A stretch of 64,000 bases of DNA from Asterias amurensis (lineage: Eukaryota > Echinodermata > Asteroidea > Forcipulatida > Asteriidae), in the NCBI RefSeq assembly GCF_032118995.1, contig NC_092661.1, positions 15,757,006-15,821,005 of the forward strand, read 5' to 3'. Under the pieces are notes generated by a model. That model worked only from the letters and a program-made list of their open reading frames with translations. It was not told the DNA's origin and ran no database searches. Shown piece after piece: positions 12,776 to 24,894 of the stretch. A program made the position numbers and the translations under genes. Position 1 is the first letter of the stretch. Each line of letters starts with the position of its first letter.

Positions 12776-14164
12776 TCAATATTTGAATATCTGAGTGCGG
12801 TAGATTTGAGTCACGTGGCTTCCTGCAACAGACATTTGCGTAATGCAGCAAATACAGATTCGCTATGGCGCCCTCTATGTCTGAGAAATGGATGGGAACG
12901 CTATGGTAGCATTACCGATCTCACTAAGGAAATCCCGTACAAACCCCAGGATGTTAGTGGCGGACGGAATGACGTGTCATTCAAAATGGCTGCCATAGTC
13001 AGGCAGGACTCAACGATCAATCTTGTGGCTACGTGCAGATGGAAGGAAATCTACATGAAAGCAAAACATCTTGAGAACAACTGGAAGAACAAATGTTTTC
13101 TTGTCAGCAATTTAAAACCTAGAGACATGGACGCAGGGCTGGACAGTCGATCAGTTGCACGCAAGGTGGTTATCGACAAAGACTGTCTGGTGGTTGTAAT
13201 GTCGAACGAAACAATTCAAATATGGGATGTTAAGACTGACACTTGTCGACACCTTATTCCAGCTATCAGTGAAGGTGTCGCGTGTTTAAGAGTTTGTAAT
13301 GGTAAAATTGCTGTTGGTAGTAAAGACGGTGTGGTTCGTATATTCAGTGCCAACACTGGAGAGATATTGCATCTCATGCAGGGAACCAAGGAAGAATATA
13401 TCGACCGAATATTCATTGATACAGAGTTGGTAATCAGTGCAGCCATCCCGCTGTATATTACTGCAGATGATGCTAAACACAAACATATCTACGTATGGGA
13501 TGTTGAAGATGGAGCACTTCGTCATATCTTTAAGATCGATGTAGAGGGGGCCATTTTGAGAGATGTTGACTACCGGGATAAGATGGTGGTTGGTGCGTAC
13601 AGTGATAGGTGTCTTCGACTCTGGGATGCAGTCACTGGTGATTGCCTGCATACTTTAAGATATAATTGTGAAGGTATTGCAGAGAGCTTGTCCTGTTGCC
13701 ATGGTAACGGCAATATTGCTTTGGCTGATTTTGATGGCATGAAGTTTATTGTTTGGAATATTCAAACAGGGGAGTGTGTGACGTCAGTTTCGATTTCTGG
13801 TGATTTTGAAGATTTGGTCGATTATACACTGCCAGGCAAATGTGAGGCAGTCGAAGATTTGTTAGTAGTTTCCTTATATGGTCATGCAGAAAATTACTTC
13901 AACGTGTATAACCATAAAGGGGGACTGTTGATGAATCTACATGATTTGGATGGAATGAGTAGTGTTTGTTGTCATGGTGACAAATATATCATCCAATGGG
14001 CAGGGGGCCCACGTGATGTTGAACTTTGTAGAATTTTCAGGGTTGTTTCAGGTAGCAGTAATGAAATAAATAATGTTGAATGTACAGGTATGCTAGAGGG
14101 AATTGATGATACCAAAATGGTCTTGTCTCCGGACTCGAAGTTGACAATTAACCATTACTGGTGA
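12692..14164 (+). CDS. Intronless F-box/WD40-repeat protein
   Basis: 490 residues, start at ATG 12692 (the duplicated copy keeps the same start context). The F-box covers roughly residues 15-60 (LTALPPELTKSIFEYLSAVD, then SHVASCNRHLRNAA and LWRPLC). A linker typical of FBXW proteins follows (CRWKEIYMKAKHLENNWKNKCF, split here by two Trp). WD-type strands follow: IQIWDVKTDTC, VRIFSANTGEIL, IYVWDVEDGALRH, LRLWDAVTGDCLH and FIVWNIQTGECV. Family role: substrate receptor of an SCF (Skp1-Cullin-F-box) ubiquitin ligase, F-box to Skp1 and propeller to substrate. The single uninterrupted exon, with AATAAA at 14441, suggests a retrogene or lineage-specific intronless paralog. The specific substrate cannot be inferred. 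Confidence 0.93.
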   Translation: METKRQGIAVNDSVGNDLLTALPPELTKSIFEYLSAVDLSHVASCNRHLRNAANTDSLWRPLCLRNGWERYGSITDLTKEIPYKPQDVSGGRNDVSFKMAAIVRQDSTINLVATCRWKEIYMKAKHLENNWKNKCFLVSNLKPRDMDAGLDSRSVARKVVIDKDCLVVVMSNETIQIWDVKTDTCRHLIPAISEGVACLRVCNGKIAVGSKDGVVRIFSANTGEILHLMQGTKEEYIDRIFIDTELVISAAIPLYITADDAKHKHIYVWDVEDGALRHIFKIDVEGAILRDVDYRDKMVVGAYSDRCLRLWDAVTGDCLHTLRYNCEGIAESLSCCHGNGNIALADFDGMKFIVWNIQTGECVTSVSISGDFEDLVDYTLPGKCEAVEDLLVVSLYGHAENYFNVYNHKGGLLMNLHDLDGMSSVCCHGDKYIIQWAGGPRDVELCRIFRVVSGSSNEINNVECTGMLEGIDDTKMVLSPDSKLTINHYW

Positions 14165-14440
14165 AGGTAGTGACAGGGGCCGAGTTTTTCATCACCCCTG
14201 GACCCAATTTCATGGCAGAATTACGTAAGCAAAGCTCCTCAAAGTAATTTTCAAGAAGAGAAAAGTATATTGGAAGTCAATTGATTGTGGTATGTATGTA
14301 GAACAAAAACACCATAACATTGATGTCTTGCAAAACGTCACCATAAATTGTTCTTAGATAAGCGAAACCAAGATGTTCAACTGAGATCAATTCTTAAAAA
14401 AAAAAAAAGTATTTTCGAACCTTTTTAGGGTTGATTTTAA

Positions 14441-14446
14441 AATAAA
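14441..14446 (+). terminator. Polyadenylation signal of F-box/WD40 gene
   Basis: AATAAA (overlapping a second AATAAA) about 280 bases after the stop codon, in A-rich sequence. Confidence 0.5.
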
Positions 14447-14720
14447 ATAAAATTCTCGAAGATAAAAACACTTACAAATGGCTTGCAGAAGCGATACCAC
14501 CAATAAAACAGCCACCACTTAAACTATTAAAATTGTATCTCATAAACGCGTATTTCATCTTGGAACGATTTCTTAAATAGGTATACGCCTCACAGTGAAA
14601 ACTTACTTTTTATTTTTTTTTCATATAACATAAATAAATTCTCTTAAGAATATTATAACATAATGCATTATAATCAAGATTGTAAAATGTTTTAAACTAT
14701 AACCGTCAAGTTCGGGTGAA

Positions 14721-15106
14721 TTAAAGCCATTGGACACTTTTGGAACAGATTTTTTATTTTAAAGTTCAGATTTATAACAAAACTTACAGGGTTTACAGAA
14801 GGTAATGGTGAAAGAATTCTCTTGAAATGTTGTTCCATGAAATGCTTTTTGTTTTGGACTTTTTGAGAAAACATTAAAACAATTTCAATTCTCGATATCG
14901 AGAATTGCGGATTTATTTTAAACACATGTCATGACACGGCGAAACGCGCGGATACAAGGGTGGGTGTTCCCGTTATTTTCTCCCGACTCCGATGACCAAT
15001 TGAGCCTACATTTTCACAGGTTTGTTATTTTATATATAAGTTGTGATACACGAAGTGTGGGACTTGGATAATACTGTTTACCGAAAGTGTCCATCCAATG
15101 GCTTTC
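14721..15106 (+). mobile_element. MITE family 2, full copy
   Basis: ttaaagccattggacac at the left and gtgtccatccaatggcttt at the right form terminal inverted repeats. The inner ctcgatatcgag palindrome is intact. Confidence 0.8.
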
Positions 15107-15121
15107 AGTAATATTTCACAT

Positions 15122-16570
15122 TAATCCTCCTCAGTCTGGCCTTCTGTCTCCATATCATTTCTATATCTCTTTTGTGTGTAACAATGAATTGATATGGAGA
15201 AAAATACAATAATAATAGTAAGAGCAGTTATAACTGTGTGTTTTGTCTTGTGTTTTTTTTTCTCTAAATGTTTAGTTTCTGGCATTATTCTTAAACGCGC
15301 CGGATTTTAATCTGTAACACTGTTTAACTTCATTTTGTTAGGCCAGAGACGCATCCCTCGCAAGCTCTCTATAACCCATTACTTTGTTTCGAAACTATTG
15401 TGCCTTAGACACGGGAGGGGCGATCTATGTCCATTTGCTTCATATATTCGTGGTGACTTATAGAGAAAGGACTAATTGCTTGACAAGTAGTTTAATGGCA
15501 GCCTTTACATAAATGTTTCGTAATGAATGATGTGAAACCCTTTTGTGGTGGAAATTTGTATGGCACTCATCATTTTCATAGCTGCAATAAAACTGACATT
15601 GTAGTATTAATTGTACAAGCATTGCCTTGACTTTGAACCTACAAAAGCATCTTGTTCCAGAAGTTGGGCATTTCAAAAACCCAATTTAAAAATGCCACTT
15701 CTGTAATCGCCTTTAAAACGGGTGACATACTAGTGCAAGTCTAATTCATACACACGTAAAGGCAATACAACGGCTTCTGAAGGTCATCCCCTATGTGCAT
15801 TGATGTGGCATCAGTTTTAGGGCAAAATATCGTGTAGAGAATCGTTGAGATCAGGAAACGCAGTTGTGACAGCCATTGACAAAACACGTTATATTTAATG
15901 TGTGGAATGCTGCTTGGTAGTGACTTTGGCTTGTCTGAGATTGTGTGCATTCCCTCGGTACATAGCCGAGTCATTCCTTCATCTATAATGATCAAGTGTC
16001 GTGTAAAATGTAAGTCACATAATGTCTGTGTGTGTTTCTAATTATCAGAGCAGACTTTATGAGGTTGAGCTGAGGCCGCAGTGTATAAAATATTAAGGCA
16101 GTCCCAAACACGGCCCAAGTGTGTTGAAACGCGACTGCCCATGTCATGAGCTTTTTGGCGTCACCAGTTGCATGAAGTAATTGCCTACCTATTGACATAG
16201 TGTTCGGTGACTTTCAGGGCCAAATGGAATATGCAGGAAGGACCTTTCCATTCTTCATGATGAATCAAAAGGGTATAGGCATATAGGTACCTCCCTGCAT
16301 ATATCATTCATAAGATTTGCTACACGTCCTTGTTTCATTTCAGAACATTGTATACTCAATGGATGTTTATCCTCTATGACTAAAGTAACTGGACTTGACT
16401 CAATGAACCCTATCCCTCTCACTTGCCCCTCTCCACTGAAACAGAGAGTTCAATCACCATCAGTCTGACCAGAAACACCTTTCAACATGGAAACCAAAAG
16501 ACAGGGAATAACCGTCAATGACTCGGTAGGTAAATACCTTCTTACAGACCTACATCCTGAACTAACAAAG
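15122..16570 (+). repeat. Segmental duplication, copy 2
   Basis: Second copy of the F-box gene 5' region, diverged by substitutions and indels. Similarity stops abruptly at ctgaactaacaaag, after which unrelated sequence begins. Confidence 0.8.
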
Positions 16571-16591
16571 CGCGAGGGCCCAACTTTATGA
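16487..16591 (+). pseudogene. Truncated F-box gene copy
   Basis: ATG 16487 gives METKRQGITVNDSVG, nearly the same as the start of the intact gene, and the match continues to LTK (codon 28). The next codons are unrelated and a stop follows after 34 residues. The rest of the F-box and all WD repeats are absent. A breakpoint remnant, not a functional gene. Confidence 0.85.
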
Positions 16592-17160
16592 CACAACCAC
16601 GGAATATTTAGCGCTTATGGCACCATTAAAGAACAGCTGATTCTATGCCCGTAAGCGCCTATTTCTGTTAGTAGTGCCATTCGATTGGGCAGAAGGCATT
16701 TTCCAAAATTCAGCCTGGTCTCACCGTGCATTTTTGAAGCAGTGTAATTTTGTCAAAGTGTTTCCAATATCAAACGAGGGCAGAGCTGGACTCTATAAGC
16801 CCCCCCCCCCCCATACAAGAAATTAACATGGCCTGAAGGAGGATGATTCAAAAGAGGGCGCTATCAGAAGTAGTTTGTACATAGTTCGCCATATGGGGGA
16901 CATAATCCCCGGGGAGACAGAGTTTCCTGCCACACCCCTGACCTCTTCAGCTCTGAACACCTCTTCTTTTTTTTACAAACTATTCGACTATCCGTATGAT
17001 GTAGCTCTATTGTGTGAATCCATTGTAAGTATTTACTTCGTTCTTTTTTAAGTCAAAAATTTCGAATGGGAATTTCCTTTTAACTGCAATTTTAGTGGAC
17101 CACAATCTGGCGAATCAAGCCACAGTTGACGTCCAATTCTGGCTCAAGCAGTAGACAAGA
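16592..17160. other. No gene seen: junction between F-box duplication and Ig array
   Basis: Contains a run of C at 16801-16812 and unique AT-rich sequence. No domain or splice-supported exon was recognised. Confidence 0.4.
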
Positions 17161-17220
17161 AAGGAACATAAAGAAGGAAAAAAAAAATCGAGAATAACAA
17201 ACGTTATGAGTGTGAAACAC

Positions 17221-17230
17221 AATAAAAGGC
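17221..17230 (+). promoter_or_regulatory. TATA-like core promoter of A1
   Basis: AATAAAAGGC about 200 bases before the A1 ATG. All five Ig genes have ATAAAAGGC followed within a few bases by agcttcc at the same distance, which supports a promoter role. Confidence 0.55.
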
Positions 17231-17426
17231 TAGCTTCCTGTGCCAATTGTGTATTTTTATTGAAACCACATCCCGAATTGAGACGTTATAAAGTGGGTCT
17301 TCAACATTTTGCAAGTTAGATGTAAAAGTAGTGAGTGACTGGTATAAGGATCTCTGGTTTTCATATCAGTGCAAAGACTGCAGTTTGCTGTATTAATTGC
17401 TCATTCTACACGTATCAACAGCTGCA

Positions 17427-18623
17427 ATGTTTCTGCTCTTTCTTGTTATGACATCGATCTGTGGGTCACGTGGGATGTCATTATTCAGGAGTCACCCAGT
17501 TGACACTGTCGCCGTGACAGGACGAAGTGTGTCGTTGATTTGTACGCTTCAAAATGTACAATGTGACGCATATGTCACTGGATACATTTTGCATTGGGAA
17601 CAGGGCCGAAACATTATTTCTTCGTGACTCCAAGTATACAGCGATGTTGATGAAACCAGGTACACCACGTCACGTCAAGGCTGTACGTGGTATTTACATA
17701 TACAGAACTTGGTACCAAATGATGAGGGCTATTACCACTGCTATATATATAGGATTCGCCCTTCAGTCAAAACTGAACGCTCAAACCAAGCGCAACTAGA
17801 TGTGGTTTCGCCCATAGACACTACTGTCACACCATCTCACACTGTAAAACGATATGGTGAAACTGCTGCTTTTAATTGTCAAACAAGTCGAACAGTTGGA
17901 AATGGTTTCACATTCAAGTGGTATAAAATACCACGAGGTGAATCCCGGCAGGTATTATTGAGAGAAACTGAGACTATTAAATTTAGTGACAGCAAAAAGA
18001 TGATGACAATGATGAATCTACAACCACAAGAAAACAATCTGACGGTCATATGTTTGGTATTTAAAGAAGTAACCCCAGTTAACGGAATTAGTTCCCATGC
18101 CTCATTATCTGTTCTTCCAATTGAAGAAACCATGACAACCAACACAAATTTAGTGACGTCTGAAAACATCCCTTCTGATCGATCTAAAGGACCAGTGCAT
18201 CCTTCACAATCGCAAACAACCTCGTATCCAGCTACCAACACCGACTCTGCACCAAGTGGACCGCTAGATCGACAGCCTACCCCATCTGCACCCCAGACCC
18301 CATCACCTCTATCGACCAAGAAGCAAGATCCCGATCCTGACAGTAAGAACCCTTCTTCAGGATGTATGGACTATACCGTCATCTTAGTAGGATGGTCTTT
18401 GGCTGTTGTCTTCTGCTTTCTCTTCGTCTCATCACTCATGTACATTATCGTGACCAAAAGAAGATCCATAGCCGATCCTAATTCAACCCGTGTAGTTCAG
18501 ACAGCTCCAGATGAAGATGCAAATGCGTATGAGGAAATGGAAACCCAACTACACCGGCAAGCTGCTTCTACTGGCCGTACAGAAACCTCACCATCCAGCT
18601 ACCAAGATTTGATATTCCAGTAA
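17427..18623 (+). pseudogene. Ig receptor A1 (type A), one in-frame stop
   Basis: ATG 17427 is chosen because it aligns with the start of B2 and begins the signal peptide (MFLLFLVMTSICG). Domains: V-type Ig (ending DEGYYHCYIY), second Ig, Pro/Thr-rich stalk (PSAPQTPSPL), one membrane helix (YTVILVGWSLAVVF, then CFLFVSSLMYIIV) and a short tail with NAYEEM and SSYQDL. The last fits the ITIM pattern (S/I/V/L)xYxx(L/I/V). The codon at 17625-17627 is TGA where B2 has Gly in the same loop of the V domain. The frame is otherwise open to the end, so this is a single nonsense lesion. Either a very young pseudogene, a polymorphic null allele, or a base error. Single exon. Confidence 0.85.
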
Positions 18624-19387
18624 GTCCGAAATGTCACAGACGCCATCTTGGTTTATACAATGACGGGATCACCATGATTGACTCTATAATGACATTACAC
18701 AAGTTGATACCTTGTGTACTTGTTAAGCTCATTTTGTTGATGAACAATGTCATTACGTCGTTGTTAAATTGTATACGTTTTAAAGAAGATTTTCACATTC
18801 ACTCTGAGTTGGAATAGTATAACCTGACTACTGACAAGCACACAGATACACTAGACCAACACAAAGCGTTTGGTAATAACTCTTCAACAACGCGACAAAA
18901 CAATTATTGTGCACAGTATTTACATTTTACATATGATTTAAACAATCGGTGCAAACATTAAAGGTTTACTCTGCATTTAAACTTAGACTGATGAACAAAT
19001 AATCGAATATGCCTTAAGTGTGCTGATAAACACTCATTTACGAAGAAGAAAAAAACACGGAACACTGTTATTTAATTACCCAAGCTGAAGTATCGTCCTA
19101 TATACAAAAAACGTAATCAAAATAACGGATTGGCTATCTGCTTGGGCCTTTTACAGAGGACAAGTTAAGAAGATTGTCTGTTTGTTCTTCTGCTCTGTGA
19201 TAATGCAGCTTTATTTAGTACAATTTTTTTATATATTCTAATTGTTTAATAGATGTGTTACTTAAATCTTTGATTCACCGATTACAATATTAATTTTAAA
19301 AGCCGTCTACAAATGAAGAACACAATTATTCTGAGTACGACTTTAAGAGTCATGAGAGTTACACAACTACTTTAAGTTGTGAAAAGG

Positions 19388-19762
19388 ATCACCCGACCAC
19401 CCGCTGTTAATAAGCGAGGCTTGATGGAAAGGGGGGTTACAATGCTTAATAGCGTGCCTAAAATACGTTACCGTCCCAAATGTTGCCACCCGCCATGTTC
19501 CTTGTGTGACGGTAATTGTGTTGGTAAAAAACAAAAACATTTCAAACTTGGCAGCCAGAGGCCGGAATGCGTTTAAAATACATACATAGCAAAAAATAAA
19601 AAGAAAGACATTCAAAATTATCAAAATAAAAGATTAGTAAAACATTCTGTACAAGGGAGAAAGTTTGCCTGAGGGCATCAAAATACTTCGGGCACGCTAG
19701 AAGCGCGGCATCTACCCCTTCAAGACTCGCTTATTAACAGCGGTTGGTAGTCGGTCGGGTGC
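19388..19762. mobile_element. Fold-back element between A1 and B1
   Basis: The left arm cacccgctgttaataagcgag is matched in inverse by ctcgcttattaacagcggttggtagtcggtcggg at the right. The inner sequence is not coding. The orthologous copy in unit 2 (27067-27458) differs by a poly-G run. Confidence 0.75.
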
Positions 19763-20791
19763 AAGAATCCATTTACTATCTTAAGTTCATGTTGGAAATT
19801 CATTTTACTGCCTAAAAAAATGACAACCACAACAAAATCAACCCGAGTAAAACGTAAAAATTGAGACAATTAATGTATGGTAACTTCCTTCTCCGATAAC
19901 CAATATTTGTTTATGTCTAAATTGTTGTTGTCAATCGCATCATGAGCTTAAGGAAATAATCAGTTCTATTCAGCAAGTATATCGAATTCGGTTATACAAA
20001 ATTAAAGTGTACAAAACTGTCATCTGTTCCAGTTTTCTGAATACTTATAAAACTATTTGGCACAATACCATTGTTTCCTTTATTAACAAGAAGTATCCTG
20101 TATACAAGTAATTGACTTTAATAGTTCCGTGTTTGCTTCACCGTAAAGGTTATCATTGTTTTACATGAAAAACAAAATGTGGTTGGAGCTGTCAGATTTG
20201 ACTAAACATCAAATAATGTGGTACGTACACCCTAGAGATGAGAGAGGCTGAGTGACGATTGTTTGTGCATCTTTGACGGTGATCTTATAATTAAACATAT
20301 ATTTTCATGCGGAAAAATAAAAAAAGAAGGAACCTTTTTGTAATTTGAAAATATTGAGAATTATTGACAGCTCCTTAAAGTCATTGATTGTTAAACTGAG
20401 CCGATTGTATTTGGTATGTATATTATGTAAAAGAATCATAGAAGATAGAGTTATACCTTCCCTGATGCTAAACGAAGGTTCCAAGACATTCGACTACAAT
20501 TCGTCTTCAACAACTCTTCTACTTTGAGGTTTTTTTTAGTGTTCATCATAAATATTTGGGGGGTTTTTTTCTCGATGATAAAAATATTTGCCATGAATGT
20601 TTCATTAAATAGGCGAATACCAAATCGACGTATCAATCTCTAATATTAAAATTACACCAGCTATTTTGTCATTTTGAAATGTGGAAATGAATGCCTCACA
20701 ACGAGAACTAACAATCAGGGGCCCGGTACTACACGAAGGCAACGAATACAACTATTATCTACGTTGCCCCATGCCATTGCCTTGGTGCTCA

Positions 20792-21164
20792 TTAAAGGGA
20801 AGGTACACGTTTGGTAATTACTCGGAACAATATTAACTTAAAAACTGACTTGGTAACGAGCATTGCAGAGCTGTTGACAGTATAAAACATTGTGGGAAAC
20901 GACTCCCTCTGAAGTAATGTAGTTTTTGAGAAAGAGGTAATTTCTCACTAATCATAATAAAAGACTAGCTAGAAGTCTTTTATTCCTATCTGAAAGCACA
21001 CAAATTCGTCCACCAAGGGTGATTTTCTTTCATCATTTTCTCGCAACTTTGATGACCAATTGAACCCAAATTTTCACAGGCTTGTCATTTTATGCTTATG
21101 GTGGGATACACCAACTGAGAACACTGGTCTTTGACAATTACCAAACGTGTACAGTTCCTGTAAA
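20792..21164 (+). mobile_element. MITE family 1 variant
   Basis: Ends ttaaagggaaggtacacg and cgtgtacagttcctgtaaa. The core keeps cgactccctctgaagtaa, but the central hairpin is replaced by agactagctagaagtct. Same position in both array units, so it predates the duplication. Confidence 0.75.
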
Positions 21165-22226
21165 CAACTCAAAAAAGACGTTTTTTAGTTAACTCATAAA
21201 GTTCCCTTTACCCACAAACATGAAGCATCAAGCCTGTGGTAAAAACTTTTAGAAGAACAAGCCAATTTACATAAAACCAATAACTAAAGAATGATCGCCA
21301 ACAAAAAAAAACAATAGGCCTGGGGACCACAGTAAAATACTAAAATTAACCAAAGCGTTCTGATTATCTGAGTACGGTGTCATGTGAACTATTACAATAG
21401 TTTGGTTAATAATCACATCTTTTATTTACTAGTTCAATATTGTGCTATCCTGTGTATATAAATAAAACATACCGAGGAAATGAGTTCCGGGTGAATTAAA
21501 ATAGTTCTAGGTCCTTGAGTATCTATATATCGTTACAGCATATTCATCAAACCTTATACACGTCAGTATACCACATTATATAAAACAGTGTAATTTACTG
21601 TTATGTTGGATGTTCGGTAACGCCTATTTTTAAATGCTATTGTTAATTTTGTAAATTTATTGTTTTCAATATAAAACTGATGTACTGATAGCCAGATCGT
21701 TTTTTAGAGTCTAGAAAATGAGGATTAAATGCAGCCAGAACAGTCATAATTTCAAATGGTGTGTTGTTTTATCTAGTTTGATTTCTTCTCATAATGAGTG
21801 GAGAACAGATTTAGAGTATTTCGAAGTATATTACCGGTTGTATTTTGAGTAGATTTTGAGGTCTACATTTCTAATGTGATTTCCTGGGAGCGTACCCCAG
21901 AACGCCCCTCTCTAACCCAGGGCCTTGTACCGTAACTTGCTTATCCCATCCCTTACAACGGGGTTCGAACGATTTATACAAATGTTCATTTACGATTTTG
22001 CTTTTTGTTATCTTTTTCTTTTTTTCACAACATGATAGATTCGTTGTGGTTTGTGGAGACTCGAGTATTTTGCATGAAAAGTAGTCTTTGAATCAATATG
22101 GGTGATCAACCTTGTAACTGTGCCAAGTGGTTTACAATAATTACACACCCTTGCCCCTTATCAAAACCACCTGGGTTTGCTTATAGGGGCGTGGCCTGTT
22201 CTCCCCTCCCTCAGCTTACCCACAGT

Positions 22227-24076
22227 CTAATTCTTGTTTCCAATGTCAGCATAAACCGTCTCCTCCTCAGGGCTCTTGATTCTTGCCGATCCTCGCGATA
22301 TATTCAAGTCAGCGTAGATCAGACCTTCCACATTCCTCTGGCGTGGGTCATCCTTGACGATCCCGTCCTCTTCACGGTCTGCCGTCTGCTCTGGCGCGGT
22401 CTGGGCTTGGGCCATGGTGCTAGCTCGGCGTTTGGAGAGATGGTACGGAATGACGCGATGGGGTTTCTGACCGGACTGTTGACGGTCAGTAACGCGTCCT
22501 AGTACCGGCAAATCCATCATAGCGACGGTTGATGTCAGATGTTCAGGCGAGATTCCATGTTTGGAAGGATTATTCAAAGTCTGAGTCTTGTCTGGTCCAC
22601 GATGCAGCTTCGAGCCATCCTTTCCGCCTCCGGATACTTTCGAAGATGCCTCCTCAGATGAAATGGCGCCCAGTGTCTCACTTGTGGTGCGACTTTTATC
22701 CACCAAAGCATACACGGACTCAGGATGATTCTGTTTATCATTTTGTTTCTCCCCACCCTTGACTGATCCATGAGTTTCAATGGACAGAGGTTCGTCCACT
22801 TTGTCATGATCATGATTTGCCTCTGCCTGATGGTGTGAGTCCGATTCCACTACTACAGTAACCGTTTCCTTTGGGGACTCTACTGACATCTCGCCAGCAG
22901 AGCTAGTGTGATCATTTTCTTGATCACACCTTGGTGTATCTCCGTGCAGTTGGGTTTCTGATATCCCGTCTGCATCACTTTCTCCTCCATCATCTTGAGG
23001 TGTTTGAGATTGACGTCTATCAATAGTCTTGGATTGAGATCGTCCTCTGAAGACAAGAAAGTACAGGAGGGCTACAATGAGGAGAACTAAGAAACCAGCT
23101 CCTACAGCTCCCCCTACTAAGGTGACTGTAGATCCCGAAGACGGGCTCTTAATTTCAGGATTGGGATCTTGCTTCTTGGTCGGTAGGAGAGGGGATGGGG
23201 TCTGGGGTGCAGATGGGGTAGACTATCGATCTAGCGGTCCACTGGGTAGAGGGTCGTTGTTGCTAGGTGGAGATGAGGTTGTTGGTGGCTGTCCATGATG
23301 CACTGGTCCTTGAGATCGATCAGAAGGGATGTTTTCAGACGTCACTATATTTGTGTGAGTTGTCATGGTTCCTTCACTTGGTTGGAAGAACAGATAATGA
23401 GGCATGGGAACTACGTCCAGTGACTGGGGTTGCTCCTTTGAAAACCAAACAGATTACCGCCAGATTGTTTTCTTGCGATTGTAGATTCATCATTGTCATC
23501 ATCTTGTTGTTATCATTAAATTTAATAGTCTCAGTTTCTCTCAATAATATTTGCCGGGATTCACCTCGTGGTGTTTTGTACCACTTGAAGTTGAAGGCAT
23601 TTCCAACTGTTCGACTTGCTTGGCAATTAAAAGTAGCATTTTTACCATATCGTTTTACAGTGTGAGATGGTGTGACAGTAGTATCTATGGGCGGAACCAC
23701 ATCTAGTTGCGCTTGGTTTGAGTGTTTAGTTTTGACTGAAGGGCGAAACCTGTAGATATAGCAGTGGTAATAGCCCTCATCATTTGGCACCAAGTTCTGT
23801 ACATGTAAATACCACGTACAACCTCGACGTGACGTGGTGTACCTGGTTACATCCACCTCGGTGTTATACACTCGGGTACCTTATGACTATGTTCTGGCCT
23901 CGTTCCCAATGCAAACTGTATTCAGTGTCACCAGCATCACATTGTACATTTTGGAGCGTGCAACTCAACGACACACTTCGTCCTGTCACGGCGACAGTGT
24001 CAACTGGGTGACTCGTGAATAATGACATCCCACGTGACCCACAGATCGATGTCATAACAAGAATGAGCAGAAACAT
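22227..24076 (-). pseudogene. Ig receptor B1 (type B), disrupted
   Basis: Minus-strand homolog of B2 from ATG 24076 to the end of the tail (GNKN) at 22227. Three lesions by comparison with B2: a net 5-base deletion in the V-domain loop at about 23870-23885; a 4-base insertion just after SVLP that gives TGA at about 23374; and a TAG at 23225-23223 where A genes have CAG. All other domains are recognisable: V-type Ig, second Ig, stalk, membrane helix (LVGGAVGAGFLVLLIV) and a long tail with SVYALV, LIYADL and TVYADI. The tail reading frame is still open from 23222 to the end (332 codons), so the decay is recent. A non-functional copy. Confidence 0.9.
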
Positions 24077-24272
24077 TGTAAAGCTGTCTAGAATGAGAGA
24101 TGAAGTAACAGCAAAAACTGCAGTCTTTGCTTTGATATGAAAACCAGAGATCCTTACGAGTCACTCCTCAACTTCTAAACCAAACTTGTAAAATGTTGAA
24201 GACGGCCACCTTAATACAGCCTCAATACAGGAAATGGTTTAGATAAAAATGCAGACTTGGTAAAGGAAGCTC

Positions 24273-24282
24273 GCCTTTTATG
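24273..24282 (-). promoter_or_regulatory. TATA-like core promoter of B1
   Basis: Minus strand CATAAAAGGC followed by gagcttcctttaccaa, about 197 bases before the ATG. Nearly the same sequence precedes A2 and A3, so A and B types share a promoter as well as the ectodomain. Confidence 0.55.
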
Positions 24283-24341
24283 GTATTAACAATGTGTGTT
24301 ATCCTCTCGTGTATTTCTTCATGTCCTTCATGTTCTACTTC

Positions 24342-24732
24342 TTAAAGACATTGGACACTATTGGTCATTGTCAAAGACCAGTCTTCTAACTTGGTGTATC
24401 TCAACATATGCATAAAATAACAAACCTGTGAAATTTTGAGCTCAATTGGTCATCGAAGCTGTGAGATAATAATGAAAGAAAAAACACCCTTGTCACACGA
24501 AATTGTGTGCTTTCAGATGCTGGCTTTCTGAGGTCTAGAAATCAAATTCAAATATTTTAGTGGAAAACTACCCCAGTCTCGACAACTACGTCACTGCAGA
24601 GGGAGCCGTTTCTCACAATGTTTTATACTATCAACCTCTCCCCGCTACTGGTTACCAACTACCAAGTAAGGTTTTATACGCTAATTATTATTTTGAGTAA
24701 TTAATATTACCAATAGTGTCCACTGCCTTTAA
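24342..24732 (-). mobile_element. MITE family 1 copy
   Basis: ttaaagacattggacac to gtgtccactgcctttaa, minus relative to the 5188 copy. It lies between the divergent genes B1 and A2. Confidence 0.85.
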
Positions 24733-24884
24733 ATCGAATGTCACTGTGTCATCGGGCACAATCTGGTGTAATAAAACCATAGCTGACATATATTTCGGGT
24801 TAAGCTGTAAACCAGGAAGGAACTTGAAGGAAAAAAAAACGAGAAAAAAACACGAGAATAACAAACGTTTTGGGTGTGAAAAAC

Positions 24885-24894
24885 CATAAAAGGC
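24885..24894 (+). promoter_or_regulatory. TATA-like core promoter of A2
   Basis: CATAAAAGGC then tagcttcctttaccaa, 211 bases before ATG 25096. A second candidate, ctttataaagt (24948-24958), is conserved in A genes only. Confidence 0.55.

Larger units (their letters stand above)
18624..22226. other. A1-B1 convergent intergenic spacer
   Basis: About 3.6 kb with no gene recognised. It holds a fold-back element (19388-19762), a diverged MITE (20792-21164) and AT-rich sequence. It aligns with 26296-30192 in unit 2. Confidence 0.7.
17160..24775. repeat. Tandem unit 1 of the Ig-receptor array (A1-B1)
   Basis: The promoter of A1, gene A1, the ~3.6-kb 3' spacer, convergent gene B1 and the B1 promoter align base by base over long stretches with unit 2 (24780-32700). 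Indels and a few percent of substitutions separate them by eye. The breakpoint lies near the family 1 MITE that follows B1. Confidence 0.85.

Noticed and set aside
17625..17627. TGA in A1 as selenocysteine
   Set aside because: The other copies have Gly or a different residue there, and no SECIS-like element was noticed; a nonsense change is simpler.
17879..18319. 146-residue minus-strand frame in A1
   Set aside because: Antisense shadow of the second Ig domain and stalk.
22098..22502. 134-residue plus-strand frame
   Set aside because: Antisense to the B1 tail; mirrors the repeat of B2 and has no domain.
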